Position numbers and translations under genes: made by a program
The notes under the pieces: generated by a model
What the model saw: the letters and a program-made list of their open reading frames with translations, nothing else
What the model was told of the DNA's origin: nothing
The model's database searches: none
Source: Vulcanimicrobiota bacterium
GTDB lineage: Bacteria; Vulcanimicrobiota; Vulcanimicrobiia; Vulcanimicrobiales; Vulcanimicrobiaceae
Length of the DNA: 7,785 bases
Direction of reading: 5' to 3'
Assembly (NCBI GenBank): GCA_013043945.1
Contig: JABEUW010000207.1
Coordinates: 1-7,785, forward strand
Part shown: in pieces, positions 1 to 6,764 of the stretch
How positions within the stretch are numbered: position 1 is the stretch's first letter
Layout: every line of letters starts with the position of its first letter

Positions 1-1
1 C

Positions 2-1075
2 TACGCGCTCGATTCCCTCGCCGACGCCGTCGCTACAGTCTCGGGCAACGGGCAGCGCTGGCGTAAACGTACCGCGCCCCCGGAATTGCAGCGGCACGAC
101 GCTGCAGCGCACGGCGATCTCGCCGACGTGCGCGGACAACTCGCATCGAAGCGTGCGCTCGAAATCGCGGCTGCGGGCGGACACAACTTGCTCTTCGTCG
201 GCCCGCCGGGATGCGGAAAGACGATGCTGGCGCGGCGCCTGCCCGGCATCCTCCCGCCGATGACGCTCGACGAAGCGCTCGACGTCACGAAAATTTACAG
301 CATCGCCGGCGTCTTGGGGAGCGAACGGGGGATCGTGCGCGTGCGCCCATTTCGCTTTCCCCACCATACCATCAGCCATGCGGCGCTCGTCGGTGGAGGC
401 AGCGCTGCACGCCCCGGCGAGATTTCGCTCGCCCATAACGGCGTGCTCTTTCTCGACGAACTTCCGGAATTTTCGCGCAGTACGATCGAAGTATTGCGCC
501 AACCGCTCGAAGAAGGCGTCGTCACGATCGCGCGCGCCTCCGGAAGTTTTTGCTATCCGGCGCGCTTTCAACTCGTCGCTTCGATGAATCCCTGCCCGTG
601 CGGCTTTCGCGGCGTACGGAACGCGGAGTGCCGCTGCGACGATGCTGCGGTCGCTCGCTATGCCAACAAGTTGTCGGGGCCGCTCCTCGACCGCATCGAT
701 CTTCAGATCGAAATCGCCCGCGTCCCATTCGACGATATGGTTCGGCGCGAGGCGGCGGAAGCGTCGGCGCAGGTTCGCCTGCGCGTGCTCGCCGCGCGCG
801 AGCGGCAAGTGCGCCGGCTCGCGCACCTCGGGCTCAGCGCGAATGCCGATATCCCGGCCGCTGCGGTGCGCACGCTCTGCGCGCTCGACGGTGCGGCGCT
901 CAAACTCATGGAACGCGCGAGTGCGAAACGGCAGTTCTCGGCGCGTGCCGTCGATCGGCTCGCGCGTGTCGCCCGCACGATCGCCGATCTTGCCGGAAGC
1001 GAGCACATTGCGGCGGAGCACGTCGCCGAAGCGATCGGGTACCGCAGCCTGGAACGTCTCGTCAGCGCGGGATGA
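2..1075 (+). CDS. comM: ComM/YifB-family AAA+ ATPase (Mg-chelatase-like), 5' end outside window
   Basis: The reading frame is open from the left edge, so this is the C-terminal 357 residues of a protein usually about 500 aa; the N-terminal Lon-protease-like domain lies outside the window. A TTG at 86 is only an internal codon. Visible motifs are Walker A GPPGCGKT (200-223), Walker B VLFLDELPEF (from 443), the family signature SMNPCPCG with a second Cys pair ECRC shortly after, and the arginine-bearing SGPLLDRIDL. The C-terminal lid carries FSARAVDRLARVARTIADL and ends at GYRSLER, typical of the family. Characterised members are hexameric helicases that promote branch migration during integration of DNA taken up by natural transformation. 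They resemble magnesium-chelatase subunit I but do not act in chlorophyll synthesis. Nothing in the neighbouring genes adds to this role. Family assignment is secure; the role in transformation is taken from homologues. Confidence 0.93.
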   Translation, partial: YALDSLADAVATVSGNGQRWRKRTAPPELQRHDAAAHGDLADVRGQLASKRALEIAAAGGHNLLFVGPPGCGKTMLARRLPGILPPMTLDEALDVTKIYSIAGVLGSERGIVRVRPFRFPHHTISHAALVGGGSAARPGEISLAHNGVLFLDELPEFSRSTIEVLRQPLEEGVVTIARASGSFCYPARFQLVASMNPCPCGFRGVRNAECRCDDAAVARYANKLSGPLLDRIDLQIEIARVPFDDMVRREAAEASAQVRLRVLAARERQVRRLAHLGLSANADIPAAAVRTLCALDGAALKLMERASAKRQFSARAVDRLARVARTIADLAGSEHIAAEHVAEAIGYRSLERLVSAG

Positions 1076-1106
1076 GGGAACGGTGCGTTCTTGCGAATTG
1101 CTCTCG

Positions 1107-1135
1107 TTGACATCTTGATGCCTAAACTTTATCAT
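1107..1135 (+). promoter_or_regulatory. Sigma-70-type promoter of the vapBC pair
   Basis: A perfect -35 hexamer TTGACA (1107-1112) is followed by a 17-base spacer and TATCAT (1130-1135), which matches the -10 consensus at five of six positions. It lies in the 66-base gap between the ATPase stop and the antitoxin. A start six to eight bases past the -10 falls at 1141-1143, on the GTG at 1142, so the transcript would have no leader. Seen directly: the hexamers and spacing. Inferred: activity and start point. Confidence 0.72.
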
Positions 1136-1141
1136 CATGAT

Positions 1142-1384
1142 GTGAGAACCACCCTGACGCTCGACGATGACATCGCCCAAAAGCTCGCCGACGAGGCGCG
1201 CCGGACGCATCGTAGCTTCAAAGCCGTGGTCAACGAGACGTTACGGCTCGGCCTTCTGCACCAACGCTCGCCTTCTCGGCAACCCTTTCGCGTTCGTGCG
1301 CGCCGCTTGGGTCTTCGCGAGGGGATCGATCCCTCAGATATCGAGGGCCTGCTCGATCGTCTCGACGGGGCGGCGCGCCGTTGA
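1142..1384 (+). CDS. vapB: VapB-type antitoxin, ribbon-helix-helix like
   Basis: Encodes 80 aa. The N-terminus RTTLTLDDDIAQKLADEA is the usual opening of VapB-like antitoxins: a short strand followed by helices (to about residue 38) that dimerise and bind the operator. The basic, then acidic C-terminal half would wrap around the toxin. The frame also contains a TTG at 1091 and an ATG at 1118. The GTG at 1142 is preferred because it gives the standard N-terminus and sits where the promoter's transcription start is expected; the two upstream starts would lie upstream of, or inside, the promoter. No Shine-Dalgarno is seen before any of the three. The stop overlaps the toxin start by four bases (TTGA at 1381-1384), implying translational coupling. 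It should neutralise the toxin and, with it, repress this promoter, as in other VapBC pairs. The start is the least certain point. Confidence 0.82.
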   Translation: MRTTLTLDDDIAQKLADEARRTHRSFKAVVNETLRLGLLHQRSPSRQPFRVRARRLGLREGIDPSDIEGLLDRLDGAARR

Positions 1385-1809
1385 AATTGCTCGATGTCAA
1401 TCTGCTTACGTACGCGTACGATTCTTCGTCGCCGCTGCACGAACGTGCGCGCTCGTGGTTTGAAGCGTGCTTTCACGATCCCGAGCCGATCGGGTTTCCG
1501 CTCTCGACCGTCGTCGCGTTTTTACGGCTCGTGACCGATACGCGCGTCTTCGAGCGCCCGTTCGACGCTCCGTCGGCATGCGCTATCGTCGATGAATGGC
1601 TCGCCCAACCCTCGGCTCATCTCCTCGTTCCGAGTGCTCGCCACTGGGAAATTCTTCGTGGGCTCTCCGTCGAGGCGCACGTTCGCGGTCCGCTGGTCCC
1701 CGATGCACATCTTGCCGCCTACGCAATCGAAAACGGCGCGACACTCTACACCCACGATCGCGACTTTCTACGTTTCCAACGGCTCCGCGTCGAATTTCCG
1801 CTCTCGTAA
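1381..1809 (+). CDS. vapC: VapC-type PIN-domain ribonuclease toxin
   Basis: Encodes 142 aa, normal for a VapC toxin, from a TTG overlapping the antitoxin stop. The PIN fold is recognisable: LLDVNLLTYAYD at the N-terminus holds the first metal-binding Asp (D5), PDAHLAAYAIENGATLY holds D108 and E117, and THDRDF holds D126 and D128. Such toxins are Mg-dependent RNases that cut tRNA or rRNA when the antitoxin is degraded. The central segment STVVAFLRLVTDTRVF fits the branch of VapC proteins with a hydrophobic or Ala residue where others have Glu in a TE motif. The region FDAPSACAIVDEWLAQ and RHWEIL also belong to this branch. TTG is a weak start and would keep toxin below antitoxin. The gene ends 22 bases from the convergent histidine kinase stop. 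The RNA target cannot be read from the sequence. Confidence 0.87.
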   Translation: MKLLDVNLLTYAYDSSSPLHERARSWFEACFHDPEPIGFPLSTVVAFLRLVTDTRVFERPFDAPSACAIVDEWLAQPSAHLLVPSARHWEILRGLSVEAHVRGPLVPDAHLAAYAIENGATLYTHDRDFLRFQRLRVEFPLS

Positions 1810-1831
1810 CCTCGATGGCGCTCGCGCGATT

Positions 1832-4540
1832 TTACGCCGGAGAGGCCGGAAGGAGGCTGCGAATCTGCGCGGCGAGATCGTCGAGATTCACCGCTCCTTT
1901 TTGTAAAATGCGCGCGGGGCGGCCTCCGAGCCGCTCGGATTCAGCCGGCGAAACGTCTTTCGCGGTGAGCACGATAATGGGCACCGTTCGCCAGTCCTCG
2001 CGCTGCCGTATCGCGGCCACGAACTCGAAACCGTCCATCACCGGCATCGTCAAATCGAGCAAGATCATATCGGGTAGCGCTTCGGCCATCCGCTCCAACC
2101 CGACTTCTCCATTTTGCGCCTCGATCACCGACCATCCGCTTTTTTCAAGCATACGGCGCATCATCGCCCGCGTCGTCGCGTCATCCTCGACCAACAGGAC
2201 GTTTCGCCGCCCGCGATACAGTTCGAGAACGGAAATGAGTTCGTTATGATCGACGGGTTTGGAAAGATAGTGGGCCGCCCCTAAGGCAAAGGCCATCTGG
2301 GAGTCGCCTAATACCGAGACCATAATAACGGGAATACGCGCGAGCTTGGGATCGGCCTTGAGACGGCTAAGAGCCGCCCAACCATCCGTGCGCGGCATGA
2401 TTGCGTCCAACGTGATGATCGAAGGCTCGAGCTCTGCGGCCAGGCGCAACGCTTCTTCACCGTCGTGTGCCGTAGCGACGCGGTATCCGCACGTTTCCAA
2501 GCTCCGTTGGAGCATATCGCGCGCCGCAGGATCGTCGTCGACCACGAGCGCGAGGGGGCGAGAATCGAGCCTCGCTTCCCCGGCGCCGTCGGAACTCGTC
2601 GCAACATTCGCCGTTTCATCCCGCGCGGCGATCGGCAGCCGCATGGTAAAGGTGGAACCCTCGCCCAACGAACTCTCCACGAATACGTCGCCACCCATCA
2701 TTCGGCAGAACTTTCGCGTGATGGCGAGCCCGAGCCCGGTTCCACCGTATTGGCGCGTAATCGATGCATCCGCTTGCGAAAATGCCTCGAAGAGCCGAGC
2801 GAGTTGTTCGGGAGTCATGCCGATACCACTATCCTCGACGGCAAAATCGATCCAGCTGTCGACGGTGGTAACGCGAAGCCGTATAGTTCCCTCCTTCGAG
2901 AATTTGCATGCGTTGCTCAACAAATTCAGCAGCGATTGCCGCACCTTCATGAGGTCGGCGCGAATCGTAGGAATATCCTCCGGGCACTCGAGCACCACCG
3001 CATTCGAATTTTTCTTCGCAAGCGGAGTGATGGTCGAGACGACATCGCGAAGCATCGCCGAGACTTCGATCTCCTCGAGACTCACCGTCATTTTTCCGGC
3101 CTCGATTTTCGAGAGATCCAGAACGTCGTTAATCAGCCCGAGCAGGTGCTTCCCGGCGGAGCGAATTTTTTGACTGTCGTCGACCATACGCGCCTCGCCC
3201 ATCTCCTCCAATTCCTCGGCGAGCATCTCGGAATATCCGATAATTGCGTTCAACGGAGTACGCAGTTCGTGGCTCATGTTGGCTAAGAAGGCACTCTTGG
3301 CCGTGTTGGCTTCTTCTGCGGAGCGCTTCGCAATAGTCAGTTCGTTCTCGAAGCGCTGACGTTCGGTAAGATCGTGTATGATCTCGATCGCGCCGATCAT
3401 GCTCCCGTCTCCATCGTAGAGCGCCCGAGCGCGGGCCTGAATGTAGAGCGTATGATCGATAAACGGGAAATCGATTTCGACCTCTCCGGAAAGGACGCCG
3501 CCATTCTCGCGACGCAACCACGCATAGTTTTTCGCCAGTTCGTCCTCGGGTTTATCGATGAGGTCGATGACGATCGGTCGGCGTTCGCCGTAGAAGGGGA
3601 TGGCGTACTCGTGGTCGCCTTTCCCGAGCATCTTCTCGGCTTCCACACCCGTCATCGCCACGAGCGCCTTATTCCACGCCACGACCTTGCGCTGGTTGTC
3701 GATAACGAAAGCGGCATCGGGGAGTGCGTCGATGACGCCGGATAACCGAAGATTCGAGGACTCCATCCCCTTTTCGGCTTTCCGACGCTCGGTTTGGTCG
3801 CGGATCGTCTCGATCGCGCCGATGACGTTGCCTTGCAAATCGCGCAAGAGCGCGGCGCTACCCTCGAACCACATCTCGCGGTGCGGCCACCGAATATATC
3901 CGTCACCAAGCAATGCGTCGCCGACCCGCCGAACGTGGTGGTACTGCGAAATTTCTTCGTCGGGGGAGAAAAGCAGATCGATGAGAATCGGGCGCCGTTC
4001 TCCGTAAAACGGAATCGCGTATTCGTAGTTCCCTTTGCCGAACATCTTTTCGGCCTTCACGCCGGTCATAATTTCGGCGGCCCGGTTCCACGCGGTAATA
4101 AATCCTTGCGTATCGATCGCGAACGTCGCATCGGGCAGATTATCGAGGATGGCGGCGAGTTGGTGTCGTTGCTCCTCGAGCGCCTCAGCTGCCCGCTTGC
4201 TGTCCGTAATATCGAGCATCCAAACCAATACGCCGGGCGAACCTTCGTAATCGCCGGGCAAAAAGCTCGCCGAGATATCGCGAACCTCTCTCCGCCCGGG
4301 AGCGTACATTTGTATCTCCACATCTCGAACGATGCCGCCCTCGGCGACGCGCGCCGCTATGGCATCGCGCTCGATAGGATCGACGTAGAGATCGCGGCTC
4401 GAAGAACCGACATGCACGTCGATCATTTCGTGCAAGCGCGCATTTGCAAAACGTACGATGCCGTTCGTCGAGATGCCGACGCCGACCGGCGCGGTATCGA
4501 GAATCGATTGCATTCGCCGGAGATCTTCAACCGTCGACAT
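1832..4540 (-). CDS. Soluble hybrid histidine kinase, PAS-PAS-PAS-HisKA-HATPase-REC-REC
   Basis: Encodes 902 aa with no membrane segment or signal peptide, so sensing should be cytoplasmic. PAS1 covers about residues 8-118, PAS2 122-253 and PAS3 262-396; PAS2 and PAS3 are close copies. A short helix leads to HisKA with SHELRTPLNAIIGY (phospho-accepting H424). The ATPase domain follows, with N box NLLSNACKFS (539-548), G1 DSGIGM (570-575) and G2 GGTGLGL (599-605), all intact. REC1 has acidic residues D668-D670, phospho-Asp D712, S742 and K761. REC2 has E785-D787, phospho-Asp D829, T859 and K881, the last in QKGA rather than the usual KP. No Hpt domain is present. It is the third gene of the minus-strand operon; the ATG lies two bases past the cyclase stop and has a good ribosome site. 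It probably autophosphorylates in response to a PAS ligand and feeds the operon's other receivers; the signal is unknown. Confidence 0.93.
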   Translation of the reverse strand: MSTVEDLRRMQSILDTAPVGVGISTNGIVRFANARLHEMIDVHVGSSSRDLYVDPIERDAIAARVAEGGIVRDVEIQMYAPGRREVRDISASFLPGDYEGSPGVLVWMLDITDSKRAAEALEEQRHQLAAILDNLPDATFAIDTQGFITAWNRAAEIMTGVKAEKMFGKGNYEYAIPFYGERRPILIDLLFSPDEEISQYHHVRRVGDALLGDGYIRWPHREMWFEGSAALLRDLQGNVIGAIETIRDQTERRKAEKGMESSNLRLSGVIDALPDAAFVIDNQRKVVAWNKALVAMTGVEAEKMLGKGDHEYAIPFYGERRPIVIDLIDKPEDELAKNYAWLRRENGGVLSGEVEIDFPFIDHTLYIQARARALYDGDGSMIGAIEIIHDLTERQRFENELTIAKRSAEEANTAKSAFLANMSHELRTPLNAIIGYSEMLAEELEEMGEARMVDDSQKIRSAGKHLLGLINDVLDLSKIEAGKMTVSLEEIEVSAMLRDVVSTITPLAKKNSNAVVLECPEDIPTIRADLMKVRQSLLNLLSNACKFSKEGTIRLRVTTVDSWIDFAVEDSGIGMTPEQLARLFEAFSQADASITRQYGGTGLGLAITRKFCRMMGGDVFVESSLGEGSTFTMRLPIAARDETANVATSSDGAGEARLDSRPLALVVDDDPAARDMLQRSLETCGYRVATAHDGEEALRLAAELEPSIITLDAIMPRTDGWAALSRLKADPKLARIPVIMVSVLGDSQMAFALGAAHYLSKPVDHNELISVLELYRGRRNVLLVEDDATTRAMMRRMLEKSGWSVIEAQNGEVGLERMAEALPDMILLDLTMPVMDGFEFVAAIRQREDWRTVPIIVLTAKDVSPAESERLGGRPARILQKGAVNLDDLAAQIRSLLPASPA
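3353..4153 (-). repeat. Tandem duplicated PAS domain inside the hybrid kinase
   Basis: Two adjacent PAS domains (residues about 130-253 and 268-396) share a distinctive block. One reads EKMFGKGNYEYAIPFYGERR and the other EKMLGKGDHEYAIPFYGERR, each preceded by AWN...MTGV and followed by a PI(L/V)IDL stretch. At DNA level the copies are diverged but still alignable (around 3583-3656 and 3993-4069). This points to an internal duplication that is not very recent. The first PAS of the protein lacks the block. Confidence 0.8.
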
Positions 4541-4542
4541 CG

Positions 4543-6120
4543 TTATGCTCCCTCTGCGAGGAGAAACGTCTCCGCCTCGCCCTTGCCCTTGATGTTGATG
4601 CGCCCGCGCGATTCTACTCGAAAGCCTTCCCCTAAGCGCCGCGCCGTCTCCGAAGACATGTGAATGCGCCCGGGAATACCGTGGGATTCCATGCGGGAGG
4701 CGACGTTGACGGTGTCGCCCCAGACGTCGTAGGCAAACTTGTGCGCCCCGATGACGCCCGCCACTACCGGCCCCGAATGGAGGCCGATCCGAATATGGAA
4801 ATCGTGCCCGCTCTCGCGGCGAACCTCTCGCGTCGCAGCCATGAGCGCCTGCGCGAGCCGAACGCTCGCTTCGGCGTGATCGCTTCGAGGTTCGGGAAGC
4901 CCGGCGGCGGCCATGTACGAATCGCCGATCGTCTTGATTTTTTCGATGCCGAAGCGTTTTGTCGCCTCATCGAAGGCGGAGAAAAGTCGATTGAGTGCGT
5001 CGACGAGCACTTGAGCGCTGATCGTACTCGACAAAACGGTAAAGCCGACGACGTCGGAAAAAAGAATCGTCACGTCTTCGAAGCGATCGGCGATCTGCAA
5101 CTCTCCGTCGCTCATTCGCTTGATGATTTGTTCGGGAAGAATATTGAGCAACAGCCGTTCGCTCGTACGCTTCTCTTCCTCGATTTGCTGTAAATACAAC
5201 CGTTCGCGATCTCGAGCCTGTTTTCGCTCCAATAGAGCGTCGACGCGAACCGACAACAGCGTTGGATGGACGGGTTTGGGAAGGTAGTCGTCCGCGCCGG
5301 CTTCGATACAGCGAACGACCATGTCCATTTCGTGAAGAGCCGATACCATAATGACCGGAATGCCGGCGAGGTCGGGACGCGCCTTGAGGCGCGCGAGAAC
5401 TTCGATTCCGCTGAGCCCCGGCATCATCAAATCGAGCAGCAGCAGGTCGAAGGGCGTTCGCTCGAGCGATGAGAGGGCCTCGAAGCCGTCGCGAGCGACT
5501 TCCACGCGGTGCCCCTCTTTATTCAAGCGTCGAGCCAGGAGGTCGCGGTTGGATTCGTTGTCGTCGACGACCAAAACGTACCCGGGCAGCGCCTTACGCC
5601 GGATACTCTCCGAAAGCGGCCGAATCACCGATTCGAGGTGGGCGACCATCGTCGAAGCGTCGGCCTCCGGCATCGATCCGAACGGCGCGCTCTCCGTGCG
5701 CGTAAAATCGACGATGGCTTCGAGCCGATTCAATAACAACGTCGTTTCATCGAGGAGCTTCGAAAGATCGGCGAGGAGGGCGGAATCCGACGCGTCTTCG
5801 ATCAGCATCTCGCTATAGCCCTTGATGGCGTTCAACGGCGTGCGGAGGTCGTGCCGAATGGTCGACTGCGCACTCGCGAGCTCGGTTCCCTCCAGCAGGG
5901 CGACGCTCGCCTCGGGATCGAGCAGGCGGTCGGAGAGTTCGTAGAGGAGCTGCGCCGATGCGTGGATGCGCCCGAGATCGGAGATCACTTGAAGATCGCG
6001 CCCCGGCGCCTCGTCGCAGAGTATCTCGCAATACCCGACGATCGCGGTGACGGGAGCCATCAACTCCTGGCGTATGTGGGCCAAGAGCGCATCGCGCGTC
6101 CACCGCCCATCCTCTTTCAC
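4543..6120 (-). CDS. Tandem DHp - receiver - class III adenylate cyclase
   Basis: Encodes 525 aa from a GTG four bases after the receiver gene's stop. The frame stays open upstream into that gene, to 6222, but those 34 residues look non-homologous. Residues 10-65 resemble HisKA, with LAHIRQELMAPVTAIVGYCE placing Gln18 where the phospho-His belongs. Residues 82-142 form a second HisKA-like unit with intact RHDLRTPLNAIKGYSEML (H90). No ATPase domain follows either. The receiver (about 181-297) has D186-D187, phospho-Asp D230, S260 and K282. A charged coiled coil (about 296-325) leads to the cyclase domain with metal-binding D356 (FSDVVGF) and D400 (TIGDSYM), adenine-specifying K396 and D465 (YDVWGDTVNVASRM), and transition-state N472 and R476. 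It should form a homodimer converting ATP to cAMP in the cytoplasm, gated by phosphorylation. Guanylate cyclase activity is unlikely given Lys/Asp. No membrane segment is seen. Confidence 0.92.
   Translation of the reverse strand: MKEDGRWTRDALLAHIRQELMAPVTAIVGYCEILCDEAPGRDLQVISDLGRIHASAQLLYELSDRLLDPEASVALLEGTELASAQSTIRHDLRTPLNAIKGYSEMLIEDASDSALLADLSKLLDETTLLLNRLEAIVDFTRTESAPFGSMPEADASTMVAHLESVIRPLSESIRRKALPGYVLVVDDNESNRDLLARRLNKEGHRVEVARDGFEALSSLERTPFDLLLLDLMMPGLSGIEVLARLKARPDLAGIPVIMVSALHEMDMVVRCIEAGADDYLPKPVHPTLLSVRVDALLERKQARDRERLYLQQIEEEKRTSERLLLNILPEQIIKRMSDGELQIADRFEDVTILFSDVVGFTVLSSTISAQVLVDALNRLFSAFDEATKRFGIEKIKTIGDSYMAAAGLPEPRSDHAEASVRLAQALMAATREVRRESGHDFHIRIGLHSGPVVAGVIGAHKFAYDVWGDTVNVASRMESHGIPGRIHMSSETARRLGEGFRVESRGRINIKGKGEAETFLLAEGA
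4548..4554 (-). promoter_or_regulatory. Ribosome binding site of the hybrid kinase
   Basis: The minus strand reads GAGGGAG seven bases before the kinase ATG, inside the last codons of the cyclase gene. It supports the ATG at 4540 and independent or coupled re-initiation after the cyclase stop (4543-4545). It is the clearest Shine-Dalgarno in the window. Confidence 0.7.
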
Positions 6121-6124
6121 GGAA

Positions 6125-6502
6125 CTAGAACGACGGCTTCGTGGTGCCCAGCAGTCTTTCGATTTTCTCGAGCAGACGCGGCAATTCGATGGGTTTCGTA
6201 TCGTAATCGTCACAACCGGCACCGATGGCTCGGTCGAGATCCCCCGTCATCGCGTGCGCCGTCAGAGCGATGACCGGGATTCCTTTCAGCACGTCGCTCG
6301 CTTTTATGCGACGCGTCGCCTCCCATCCGTCGACCTTCGGCAGGTCCATATCCATCAGGATGATATCCGGAGCCTCGGAGCCCGCCATAGCGACTCCTTC
6401 TTCGCCGTCGACGGCGATCACGACGTCGTACCCCTTACGAAGCAACCGCCGCGAAAGCATATCTCTGTTCATTTCGTTATCTTCAATAATCAGAACTTTC
6501 AC
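6125..6502 (-). CDS. Single-domain response regulator (CheY/DivK-like receiver)
   Basis: Encodes 125 aa, a lone receiver with no output domain. All switch residues are present: E7-D8 acidic pair, phospho-Asp D51 in ILMDMDLPKVDG, T81 in LTAHA and K103 in TKPIE. The start is GTG at 6502, preceded by a weak GGGG-type ribosome site nine bases away. It is first in the operon and its stop (6125-6127) lies four bases before the cyclase GTG. Its opening NEMNRDMLSRRL resembles NESNRDLLARRL in the cyclase protein's receiver, so the two receivers are probably paralogues. Lone receivers usually act as phosphate shuttles or sinks, or as allosteric partners of a kinase. Here it could carry phosphate between the hybrid kinase and the orphan DHp of the cyclase protein, which is inference. 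DivK orthology is not claimed. Confidence 0.92.
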   Translation of the reverse strand: MKVLIIEDNEMNRDMLSRRLLRKGYDVVIAVDGEEGVAMAGSEAPDIILMDMDLPKVDGWEATRRIKASDVLKGIPVIALTAHAMTGDLDRAIGAGCDDYDTKPIELPRLLEKIERLLGTTKPSF

Positions 6503-6555
6503 TTGCGATACCCCATCGACGCATACTCCAATTCGGCGATCGTGCCTAAAATCGA

Positions 6556-6574
6556 TACCACTTGCTAAGTGGCA
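6556..6574 (-). promoter_or_regulatory. Short perfect dyad upstream of the signalling operon (possible operator or leader hairpin)
   Basis: The arms CCACTT (6558-6563) and AAGTGG (6567-6572) are perfectly complementary around a three-base centre. On minus-strand RNA the stem extends by a G-U and a U-A pair. It begins 54 bases upstream of the receiver GTG, a usual place for an operator or a 5' leader hairpin. It does not match the CRP (TGTGA-N6-TCACA) or FNR (TTGAT-N4-ATCAA) consensus, so the binding factor is unknown. Confidence 0.4.
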
Positions 6575-6733
6575 CCAGCACTCTACAAATGGATCGCTTC
6601 GAAATTCTATAATGCTGTGCCGGTACGAGCTTTCCTATCACGTCGAAACGACCGCTTTTGCAACCGGTATGTTTGTCGTATAAAAATGGGTATTTTGTAT
6701 CATGCTGCTCCGACGGGGCGGCGCGCCGGAGAG

Positions 6734-6756
6734 GCGAGTGCCGAAGCGGCACCCGC
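6734..6756 (-). terminator. Hairpin just after the crp/fnr-like stop, possible terminator without U-tract
   Basis: On minus-strand RNA GCGGGUGCCG-CUU-CGGCACUCGC forms a 10-bp stem containing one G-U pair, starting eight bases after the TAG at 6765-6767. The corresponding plus-strand stem has an A-C mismatch, which suggests the minus-strand RNA is the functional one. No run of U follows directly; the next T-rich stretch is some 40 bases further on. It may be a Rho-assisted end or a 3' stabilising stem. Confidence 0.45.
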
Positions 6757-6764
6757 AAACGCGA

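Larger units (their letters stand above)
6503..6764. other. 262-base intergenic region between crp/fnr-like gene and signalling operon
   Basis: This stretch is clearly richer in A and T than its surroundings. Reading the minus strand from 6764, it should hold the end of the regulator transcript and the promoter and leader of the receiver-cyclase-kinase operon. An AT-rich hairpin with one bulge spans 6680-6700 (ATA-AAAAT / ATTTT-G-TAT). A self-complementary 10-mer, CGGCGCGCCG, lies at 6719-6728. On the minus strand TAGAAT (around 6607-6612) is a possible -10, but no convincing -35 accompanies it, so no operon promoter is called. No open frame here looks coding. Confidence 0.5.

Noticed and set aside
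2346..4663. Long plus-strand open frames (up to 289 codons) opposite the hybrid kinase and the cyclase gene's 3' end
   Set aside because: They mirror the codon pattern of the kinase on the other strand, show no recognisable domain or composition of a real protein, and overlap each other; GC-rich genes commonly leave such frames.
4543..5200. Guanylate or diguanylate cyclase activity for the cyclase domain
   Set aside because: No GGDEF motif is present, and Lys396 with Asp465 is the adenine-specifying pair of class III cyclases rather than the Glu/Cys type seen in guanylate cyclases.
6121..6222. Upstream extension of the cyclase protein by 34 residues into the receiver gene
   Set aside because: These residues are the receiver gene read in another frame, Arg- and Ser-rich with no homology pattern; the GTG at 6120 directly after the receiver stop fits operon spacing.
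6608..6613. Exact TATAAT on the plus strand
   Set aside because: There is no -35-like hexamer at 16-18 bases upstream, and no plus-strand gene follows; transcription would run antisense into the Crp/Fnr-like gene.
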